Below, one piece after another: positions 22,204-31,000 of a DNA stretch of 64,000 nt. Positions within the stretch are counted from its first letter, which is position 1. Every line of letters begins with the position of its first letter. The stretch is taken from the NCBI GenBank assembly GCA_039707465.1, contig CM077653.1, forward strand, positions 1,619,501-1,683,500, in the 5' to 3' direction. The notes beneath the pieces were generated by a model. The model saw only the letters and a program-made list of their open reading frames with translations, searched no databases and was not told the DNA's origin. The position numbers and the translations under genes were made by a program. This DNA is from Rhabdophis nuchalis (Eukaryota > Chordata > Lepidosauria > Squamata > Natricidae).

Positions 22204-25200
22204 GAGCAACATAGAATTGCAGCTCGACAATAACCCCCACATTTACAACAACGTTGAAGATGAGCCACTGAAGTATGACGACTCCAGGATCCGCAGGAAT
22301 TCCATCCCTCCAGCTAAGATCCCCAACGCAAAGTACATGTTGGCTTATCTTCCACGCCCCCCCACGGAAACTGACAGCCATGGGATCTCTTCTCTGAAGG
22401 TAGGTGTCCTGAATGAGCTTGCTAGGCGCCTCTAGGTGCCATTCCCTTTAACTGAAGAGTCTACACAGGGTAACTCTGGATCAGGAATCCCAAACCAGGG
22501 TGACTTTAAGACTTGTGAACTCCCAGAATTCCCCAGCCAGCCATGCTTTAAGACTTGTGGACTTTAAGACTTGTGGACTTTAGGTCCCAGAATTCCCCAG
22601 CCAGCAACTGGGGAATTCTGGGAGTTGAAGTCCACACATCTTAGAATCGCCAAGGTTTACTCTAGAAGCGCCAAGGTTGACTTGAAGCTTCTAGAGTCAA
22701 GGTTGACTCTAGATTAGAAGCTCCAGATCTTCCTTCCTTCCATTTCATTTTTTCATTTTCTTGTGAATGACAGCTGGTCTCTCAGGATTGTTACTCTTAA
22801 AGTAACCTTAGAGAACACGTGTGGCAGTCATCTAATTAAATTATTATACTTCGATTTATATCCATCAGGCAGGTTGGAATTAGATCGGATGGCAAGGGGG
22901 ACCAGCCACCATTCTCTGATTTATACATTTTCCCCTCCCCCCCCCAGCCTGAAACGACGACACCTTTAGACAAGAGACACCTGCAAGCCACAACCATGAG
23001 TGCGAAACGAAGCTCCGTCTCTTGCAACTATCATCCCGTACCTTGCAGTTCGCACGTCCCCAATGTCAGGTCGGTCCTCCTGCAGAAGAGGCTCAGCATG
23101 GTGGAACAAGCCAGCTTCAGGGCGGTTGGACCTCCCAAGCACCCGCCTCCTTCCTCCAACAGCACAGACAAGTTGCCTAAGTACTGTTGGCCCTCCAGGA
23201 CCGACCCCCTGCCCCCTTCCCTCCTGCGGGAGTTCAACGCTCAGCTCTACCCCCAGCACGCTTTCAGCGTGCCCAACATCATCCACTCCACTCGGAGCAA
23301 AACCCTCACCCGCAGCGTCATCTCCATGCCCACCTCGGAGAAAGGACAGAGCAAGCTCTGCAAACTCATCGAAGACGACCGGCAGTTCGTCGGGAGGAAT
23401 AAGGACCAGAGGCAACGCTACGTCACCAAAGTCGGGAAGTGCAAGGTCAACCTGGGCAACATCCAGGAGAAGAAGAGGTTCCTCTCGGACATCTTCACCA
23501 CCATCGTGGACCTCAAGTATCGCTGGTTCCTCTTCATCTTCAGCATGTGCTACATCATCACCTGGGTGGTCTTTGGCATCATGTACTACATGGACGCATG
23601 GATACGGGACGACATCAACCACATCGGGGACGTGGAGTGGAAGGCCTGCATTGAGAACATCGACAACTTCATCTCGGCCTTGCTCTTCTCGGTGGAGAGT
23701 CAACGGACCATCGGCTACGGCTCCCGCATCGTGACCGCCAACTGTTCCGAGGGGGTCCTCCTGCTGATGGCCCAGTCCATCATCGGCTCCATGATCGACG
23801 CCCTCATGGTGGGCTGCATGTTCGTCAAGATCTCCAGGCCCAAGAAGCGTGCCCAGACCTTAATCTTCAGCAAGAAGTGCGTGATCTCCAGCCGGGATGA
23901 GAAGCTCTGCCTCATGTTCCGCATCGGAGACCTCCGGGACAGCCACATGGTGGACGCCAAAATAAGGGCCAAGCTGATAAAATCCAGGCAAACCAAGGAA
24001 GGGGAGTTCATCCCGCTGGACCAATCGGAGCTGAACCTGGGCTACGGCACGGGGGAGGACCGTCTCTTCCTGGTGGAGCCCCAGATCATCTGCCACATCA
24101 TCAATGAGGTCAGCCCTTTTTGGGAGATGTCTGCAGAGGCGCTGAAGAGGGAGCAGTTTGAAATCATCATCATCCTGGAAGGCATCGTGGAAGCCACAGG
24201 TGAGGACTTAGGAGGCTGCAGCCTCAGGCGTGACGTGGGATTTGGGACAGCCTATGGTGCCGGTCAGGTTTCTAAAGTTTCTGAACTGCCTTCATACTGC
24301 ATGTAACCTCAGGGGATCCAGAGGTTGAATAACAGAACAGCGTAACAGAATAAGGGAGCTGGAAGGGACCTTGGAGGTCTTCTAGTCCAACCCCCTGCTT
24401 AGGCAGGAAACCCTACACCATTTCAGATAAATGGTTGTCCGATCGCTTCTTAAAAACCTCCAGTGTTGGAGCTTTCACAACTTCTGGAGGCAAAGTTATT
24501 CCACCGATTAATTCAGTGGTAGTCCACCTGGTCCCTACTGCCCACTAGTGGGCGTTCCAGCTTTCATGGTGGGCGGGAGGGGTTTTGTCCCATACTGAAG
24601 CACTTTCCTTTTTTAAAAAATTTAATTGACTTTAAAAAAAAAATTTCACAGCACTATTTAAAAACATTTTCATTAGGTTTTCATAAAATTCCCCGTGACA
24701 ATTTAAATTTCTGAAAATATACTATTTGTATCGCCCGTGCGTGCTTTAACTTGCTGTAACTCTGCTTTATAAATTTTATGAAGTAAAGTTACTTCCCTAC
24801 TTTATAAATCCCCATTCCTGTGGAACCGGTGGGCGGTTAGAAAATTTTACTACTAACAGAGATACAAAAGTGGGCGGTAGGTATAAAAAGGTGGACTACC
24901 CCTGGATTAATTGTTCTAACTGTCAGAAAATTTCTCCTCAGTTCTAATTTGATTCTCTCCTTGATGAGTTTCCACCCGTTGCTTCTTCTCCTGCCCTCAG
25001 GGGCTTTGGAGAATAACTTGACTCCCTCTTCTTTGGGGCAGCCCCTGAGATATCGGAAGACTGTTATCATGTCTGGTCCTTCTCTTCATCAAACTAGACC
25101 TACCCAGTTCCTGCAACTGTAGCCTCCAGTCCCCTCATCCTCTTGGTTGCTCTTCTCTGCACTCTTTCCGGAGTCCATGTTGATTTTAGACGCACCTCTG

Positions 25201-26488
25201 GTGCCATTTCTTAATCCCCCATTTTATCCAGTGTTGCACCCAATCCATGCATAATGCAGCTGCTGCCACCCCCCCCCCCATCCTTTACGCAGGTGTTGCA
25301 TAATGTACTAAGGCAAGATTTCTCTACCTAGAGGGCATTGCATAACCCACAAGTGCCTGGGTTTCCCCCCCCCCCCCCTAACCTGCTTAGGGCAGACCAA
25401 ACAAAGCACCCTTTGGGGCATAGGGATTTCCCCCAGCCTGGCAGTCTTGAGCCAGGATGAGAAGAGGGAAAATACACCACGTAAAGCTCCAAATATAAGC
25501 AGCAACACCTTGAGTTGTGTGAGTTTGGAAACTCATCAGGAAGTGAGGGGCTGCAGCGCTGGATTGGATTCATTAACATTTCTGAGCAGAATGTGAGTTA
25601 TTAGATCAAAAAGGGAAGCCCATTAACGTTAACAATCTGTGAAGCCCCAAGGAAATGAGGAAATCCAGGCAGATCAAATGCATCTAAAGGCTTGTTTTGC
25701 AAGCTTAAGCTCCCTACAAGAATCTGAACTACTAACGTTCAGATCAGGGGTGAAATCCAGCAGGTTCTGGAGAACCGGTAGCGGAAATTTTGAGTAGTTT
25801 GGTGAACCGGCAAGTACCACCTCTGGCTGGCCCCAGAGTGGGGAGGGAATGGGGATTTTGCAGTATCCTTCCCCCACCACACCCAACAAGCCACGCCCAC
25901 AGAACCGATAGTAAAAAATTTTTTTGAATTTCACCACTGGTTCAGAGCCAATTGGTGGTAAATAAGAGACAATGGCATTCAAGGTGGGATGGATTTAGAT
26001 CTTTTGTGGGTGCGAAGGGCTGATAACACACTTGTCTCCTCCTCCCCTCGGCTTCCGGCACCACGAGTGTTCAATTCATTCTCTGCCTCCCAGCTGCGCT
26101 TTGCCTTTTCACATTGTCTCTTCTTGTAGGGATGACGTGCCAAGCCAGGACGTCGTACATTGAGAACGAGATCCTCTGGGGCCACCGTTTCGAGCCCTGC
26201 ATGACCCTGGAGAAAGGTGCCTTCCACGTAGACTACACCAAATTCGAGAGGACTTTTGAGGTGCAGACGCCGCTGCTGAGCGCGCGCGAGATCTACGACC
26301 TGAAGGAGATGGAGAACCAGGAGCAATCCACGCTCAACTTCTACTGGGACCACCTGGCCCAGCCTTGCTGTTCGGTGGAGCCCAACCATGAAGCCCAACG
26401 AGGGGGCTGCCCCAACGAGGAGAGCTTCTCCAACTTCACGGAGGAGAAGAGGAACAATGAGTACCGCAACCACAGTACCAGGCTCTAA
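22204..26488 (+). CDS. G-protein-gated-type (Kir3/GIRK-like) inward rectifier K+ channel
   Basis: This is a two-membrane-segment potassium channel subunit of the plasma membrane. Exons are 22204-22399, 22948-24199 and 26130-26488 (stop TAA 26486-26488); junctions are GT-AG and in frame. If translation starts at the ATG at 22996 the protein has 520 residues. The first exon would add about 81 residues, and an ATG at 22184 is an alternative start. Numbering from 22996: M1 near 177-197, filter T238-I-G-Y-G242, M2 near 254-277, Asp268 at the rectification position. PKKRAQT, the GDLR sodium-site aspartate, FWEMS and GMTCQAR after the last junction point to Kir3 rather than Kir2. Unusual points are Arg237 before the filter, about 150 residues before the conserved cytosolic segment, and a Ser-Thr-Arg-Leu C-terminus that fits a class I PDZ ligand. 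Which Kir3 paralogue it is cannot be settled here. Confidence 0.9.
22495..22660. mobile_element. Rearranged family A MITE
   Basis: It carries the arms of family A (agacttgtggactt, gaattccccagccagc, ggggaattctgggagttg) but the left arm contains an internal repeat of ctttaagacttgtgga, copied three times. It lies in the first visible intron of the Kir gene. No target duplication was found. Confidence 0.6.
24340..25180 (-). mobile_element. CR1 LINE 3' end, minus strand, split by a hAT insertion
   Basis: The CR1 3' end (ggaagggaccttggaggtc, ttctagtccaaccccctgc) runs to the target at 24513, is interrupted by a 391-bp element, and resumes at 24905 with ttgttctaactgtcagaaaa. It lies in the last Kir gene intron. 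Confidence 0.9.
24514..24904. mobile_element. hAT-type non-autonomous element nested in CR1
   Basis: A 391-bp insertion with terminal inverted repeats CAGTGGTAGTCCACCT and AGGTGGACTACCCCTG. It has a perfect 8-bp target duplication, gattaatt, at 24506-24513 and 24905-24912. The interior is AT-rich and has no open frame of note. Confidence 0.9.
25745..25939. mobile_element. hAT-type MITE, family C
   Basis: A 195-bp element from CAGGGGTGAAATCCAGCAGG to GAATTTCACCACTG. Flanks gttcagat (25737-25744) and gttcagag (25940-25947) match at 7 of 8. The interior has gttctggagaaccggtagcg. Other copies are at 41158-41391, 45130-45309, 54058-54245, 59921-60160 and 62733-62875. Confidence 0.8.
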
Positions 26489-27316
26489 GCATTTCCAACC
26501 CGCTCTCGGAGCGTCTGGGAACCCACAGCGAGGAGGGAGAGAAACAGCCGCGCACCGCTGCCTCGAAGCGCCGCCCTGTTGCAGTCCACGGCAGGATCGA
26601 GTGGGAAAGCAGAGCATCGTCCTGTTTTGGGCGCCATTCGGGATCCGGATCCAAAACTCGCGACTAAGCCGGTCATGACTTTGGATTAGTCCTCCCATCA
26701 GCGCCCTTCCCGCTCGGAGCTGGAACCGTGCCAGAGTCCATGTTGCCCTCCCAAGGGACTGACTAGGGATTCTGGTTGCACACATGGAAGATGTTGCGCT
26801 TTTGATTTTTTGTTCTTCAAAGGTTGAACTACTTTTTGCAGGCCAGACTGTCCTTGTCCAACACTGTGGAACTTCCGCCACGGTTTTTTCGAAATGCGTT
26901 TGTTTGTTTTGCCACCGGGGGGGGGGGGGGGAGAACGGGGCTTAACTGGCGCCTGTGTTTTGCAGGCCACTCGGCCCTCCTCCTAATCCTCCTCCTCCTC
27001 TTTGCTCTGCCCCCCACATTGCACGTCCCCTGGCGCTGCAGCATGGCAAGCCACTGGCCTGGCCGCAGGAATGAATGTTTTTCATCTTTTATGGTGCCAT
27101 AGGAACTCTCACGGTGGGTGTTGCCCCCAACCCCTTTCTCCACCGTCTCACCTGGGCCTGCTACCTTTGTTTTATTTATTTATTTTCTGCCGAACTGATG
27201 CCTTTAGTTCCCGAACTCTCCTCCTGTGCTGGTTTGCAGGGTCCGTGGGATTGTTCTAAGTGAGCTTTGCTTTTGTCCACAAGGCTACCTGGAAGGGGAA
27301 AGGACCCCCGGGAAGC

Positions 27317-27322
27317 AATAAA
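27317..27322 (+). terminator. Candidate Kir gene poly(A) signal
   Basis: AATAAA lies 829 bp after the stop codon and is followed by a GT-rich tract (27355-27372), the usual downstream element. The region 26489-27316 is then the 3' UTR; it has a poly-G tract at 26918-26930 and a short CCT tract. Confidence 0.6.
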
Positions 27323-27483
27323 GTTCCTTCTTGCACAGCACTTTGGAGCCACAGAGTGTGTCCCTTGGGTTACGTCTCTTGGTCAAGTGCATGTCTTCCT
27401 GGGTCTCCCTGCCTGCAGTGCTCTGTGACTCCATAGCTCAACGATGAGCATCCTGAGATGGCTGGAGACATCGCCTTAGTCAA

Positions 27484-27784
27484 TGGAGTAGAGTAGAGTA
27501 GAGTAGAGTAGAGTAGAGTAGAGTAGACCACACCAGGCCAGAACACACCAGAGGAGAATAGAATAGATATTGGAATGAAGAGTAGAGTAGCGTAGCATAG
27601 CATACCATAGCATAGAATAGAATTCTTTATTGACCAAGTATGACTGGATACACAAGTAATTTATCTTCGGTGCATACAGAGTAGAGTAGAGTAGTGTAGA
27701 GTAGAGTAGAAAAGGAAATAGAATAGAATAGAGTAGAGTAGAATATGAAAAGAAAAAACAATAGAATAGAATAGAATAGAATAG
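27484..27784. repeat. (GAGTA)n/(AATAG)n pentamers with a truncated LINE tail
   Basis: GAGTA pentamers (27484-27526) are followed by a 65-bp truncated copy of the minus-strand LINE 3' end (27616-27680), then more GAGTA and AATAG pentamers up to 27784. Confidence 0.8.
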
Positions 27785-28195
27785 AATAGAATTCTTTATT
27801 AGCCGTGATTAGACACACAAGGAGTTTGTCTTAAGTGCACAGGCTCTCAGTGTAGATAAGAATACATGCATCAAGAATCATAAAGCACAACAGTGATTTA
27901 GTATCATTGGATACTAAATAAGTGATCGAACCATACTAGGAAACAAATAAAACAATATAAACCGTAGAGGTACAAGCAACATGGTTATAAGCGGGAGGAG
28001 ACAGGTGACAGGAAGGATGAGAAGAAGAAGATAATCATAAATAATTTGACAGTGGCCAGGGAGTTATTTCCTTTGCAGAGGGATGGCGTTCAGGAAAAAA
28101 ACCCTGCGCTTGTGTCCAGTTGTCTTGGGGTGCCGTTCTCTACAGCGTCGTTTTGAGGGTCGGAGTTGATTTATGTCCAGGGTGGGATAGGAAGC
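27785..28195 (-). mobile_element. LINE 3' end, minus strand
   Basis: Same family as 3400-4075: gaattctttattagccgtg at the tail, aggctctcagtgtagat, ggatggcgttcaggaaaaa and tacagcgtcgttttgagggt further in. Confidence 0.6.
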
Positions 28196-28835
28196 CCTCG
28201 ACTTACAACAGCTCATTTACTGACCTTCTAAACTTGCAATGGCATTTTTTAAAAAGCGACCGATGACTGTTTTTCACACTCACGGCGTTGCAGCCTCCCC
28301 AGGATCAAAATTCAGACCCTTGGCAACTGACTCGCATTTACGACCGTTGCGGCGTCCGAGGGTCACGCGATCCCTTTTTGTGACCTTCAGACAAGCCAAA
28401 TGGGTGGAGAAGGCAGATTCCCTTAACAACAGTGTGACTAACTTAACTGCCGCAGGCAATTCCCTGAACAACAGCGGCGAGGAAGGTCATAAAATGAGAG
28501 GAAAGTCACTTAACGCAGGGGTCTCCAACCTTTGCAACTTTTAAGTCTGAAGGACTTCAGCTCCCAGACTTCTCCAGCCAGCAAAGCAAAGCAAAGTTGG
28601 CTGGAGAATTCTGCGATCTGAAGTCCTTCAGACTTAAAGTTGCAAAGGTTGGAGACCCCTGATTTAAAGGCTTCACGGATGGAATGACACAATCATTCAA
28701 AACGCCAAAGCTCCAGAAATAAACCGTTTAAAGTCCTTCAGACTTAAAGTTGCAAAGGTTGGAGACCCCCTGACTTAACGGATGTCTCGCTTAATAGCAG
28801 GAACCTCGGGCTCAGTTGTGGTCCTAGGTCAAGGA
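28196..28835 (+). repeat. Family D repeat, interrupted by a MITE
   Basis: D-type words cctcgacttacaacagctc, gactgacttaact-like segments and gggctcagttgtggtc are present on both sides of the MITE at 28516-28772. Removing it and one copy of acttaacg restores a continuous family D sequence, as seen at 53028-53412. Confidence 0.7.
28516..28772. mobile_element. Family A MITE with duplicated right arm and 69-bp filler
   Basis: A complete hairpin (28516-28661) is followed by 69 bp (28662-28730) and then a second copy of the right arm (28729-28772). The exact 8-bp duplication acttaacg is at 28508-28515 and 28773-28780, so the third arm is the true right end. The 69-bp piece matches 48426-48494 on the opposite strand with three differences. 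Confidence 0.85.
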
Positions 28836-29144
28836 AAACGCAACAGACGCCAGTTTAATGAAACCAACATGGGTGTGATCTTGTTTGGGCAAATTAATCG
28901 TGCGACGTGATCTAAGGAATTCTCTGTTAATCCCTCCGGCTTTATTGATTGCGATCAGGCAAGATCTTGTTGAAACACACACACACAACTTTCGTTTTGA
29001 CCAAGCTGTGTGCCAAGTGATTGATCAGGAAACCAGAGAGGTGTGGGAAGACGGGCGATAGCCCAGAGATTGGGGGTAGAGCAGAGGTCCTCAAACTTGA
29101 CAACTTTAAGACTTGGGGACTTCAACTCACAGAATTGGGTGTTT

Positions 29145-29450
29145 TTTTCAAGAAGCAACTGGACTTTTTTTTTGTTTTTCCTTGAAGACGTTTCACTTCT
29201 CATCCAAGAAGCTTCTTCAATTCTGATTGCCAGAACCGAAGAAGCTTCTTGGCTGAGGAGCGAAATGTCTTCAAGGTAAAACAAAGGCAGCCCGGTTGCC
29301 TTTTGAAAAGGCACTTTTGTGAGGCAGGGCTATCTCCGACCTTGGCAACTTTAGGACTCGTGGACTCCAACTCCCAGAATTCCCCAGCCAGACATACATG
29401 GGAGTTGGAGTCCACAGGTCTTAAAAGTTGCCAAGTTTGAAAACCTCTGG
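29145..29450. repeat. Composite of foldback repeat E and MITE A
   Basis: Repeat E (29145-29325) joins family A (29325-29450) through gccttttgaaaaggcact followed by tttgtgaggcag. The same junction, reverse-complemented, is found at 49675-49700. A further partial A arm lies at 29083-29144. Confidence 0.7.
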
Positions 29451-29507
29451 TGGGGAGGGAGAGTTTTCCAGCCAAATCCCTTGTCAGCCCTTTTCTTTTT
29501 AACAGAT

Positions 29508-29590
29508 TAACAGAATTGGAAGGGACCTTGCAGGTCATCTAGTCCAACCCCCTGCCGAAGCAGGAGACCCTGCATCAGCCTCTACCTAGG
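29508..29590 (-). mobile_element. CR1 3' end fragment
   Basis: Plus-strand words ggaagggaccttgcaggtc and atctagtccaaccccctgc identify the CR1 terminus; truncated at about 80 bp. Confidence 0.85.
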
Positions 29591-30329
29591 ATCGAAGTCA
29601 CAACCTCCTACTTGTGAGGCAAGAGCTCCACCTCTTTATAAGGAGCATCCCCATTCTCTCTCCTTCTTGGCCTACAATCGATGCAAAGTCTTCCCCAGCG
29701 GCTCTTCGGGTTCCAGCTGGGTCAATCACCGCTCGTCGTATTTCTCAGCTTTCTTGGCTGGAAGAGTTTTTCTCAGATCATTTGACCTCTGGCACTAAGC
29801 CAAGAGATGACCCGGTCTAGTAAAGGATCTGATGGTCAGAAACTGTTGGAAAATGCATCCCTGAAACCGTAACTGAATTAAGTGCATTAAGAGCAATCGG
29901 TTGGTTTGTTTTTTTTTAAGTCTCAAAAAAAAAAAAAAGCTGCCACGAAGAGTCGGATCCTTTTCCAGTGGGACCCATTTTAATTCCACTCTCCCAAAAA
30001 ATAAAACAAAAAAGCAACCTCTCCCCCAGGCTTTTGGGGTTGGGGGCTGCACGTAAGACTACTGATCTGGCTACTCTGGGGATCTCCGGAGCTGCTGGAC
30101 TGCAAAAATCATAATTCCCAATGTTGTTGCTACTGTAGCCCAACACTATCCTGCAGCTTGAGGAAGGGGGCATCTGCACTTGAAGATGTCTGTGTGTATA
30201 TGCACAGACACACACACACACACACTGTACCGGTGCATAAGCGCACCAGGGTGCCTAACGTCCCTATCCTACTCCTCCCATTTATTTGTACCCATTTCCT
30301 GTGTTCTTATTCCTGTTATCTTGTACACC

Positions 30330-30522
<193 letters not shown>

Positions 30523-30639
30523 GTACAGGTACAGAGAATGAAGCTATCTCTCTGTTCTTTCCTCCACCTCCAGGGGCGCAACAACCTACTTTAGAATCCC
30601 CTCTAGGCTTTCGACTTTGTGGTTCCAAGCTGGAGAGCC

Positions 30640-31000
30640 AGCGCCATTATTGGCGGGGCCCCAGAAACAGGCCTTCTCTATCTCAGCGCGGCTCTATGGT
30701 CACAGGGGAGGGGAGGGGAGGGGGAGAGAGAGAGAGAGAGAGGAATGGCCGGCGAAAGGCATGCCGGGAACGGTAGTCGGCGGCGCTGGGCGGGAGAGGC
30801 GCCTTCCCGTCAGGCCCTGCGCGGCGCGACTGGCGGCGGAATGGCGGCGCGCGGCTCCTCGCTGGTGGAGGCCGTGCTGGCTTGCTCGGGGCTCCCGGAG
30901 AATGAGGGCCTGAGCGGCCGCCTCAACCGCCTCTCACGCCGGGCTGAGGAGCTCAAGGTGCGCGGGGGGAGAGAGCGCGGGGGGGGGCAGCGCTCAGAGG
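30640..31000 (+). promoter_or_regulatory. ZW10: ZW10 CpG-rich promoter region
   Basis: From about 30740 the sequence turns CpG-rich (ggcggcgctgggcggg near 30780) around the first coding exon, the pattern of a housekeeping CpG-island promoter without a TATA box. A (GA)n tract is at 30723-30742. Confidence 0.6.

Noticed and set aside
22966..23703. 245-codon open frame on the minus strand
   Set aside because: It is the antisense of the Kir exon; the plus-strand protein is clearly conserved, and this frame resembles nothing.
24200..24306. Continuation of the Kir frame past 24199 to a stop at 24306
   Set aside because: It reads into the intron after a good GT donor; the conserved GMTCQAR continuation is at 26130.
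25979..26881. 300-codon open frame on the minus strand
   Set aside because: It overlaps the last Kir exon antisense; it exists because of the GC-rich codon use of that exon.
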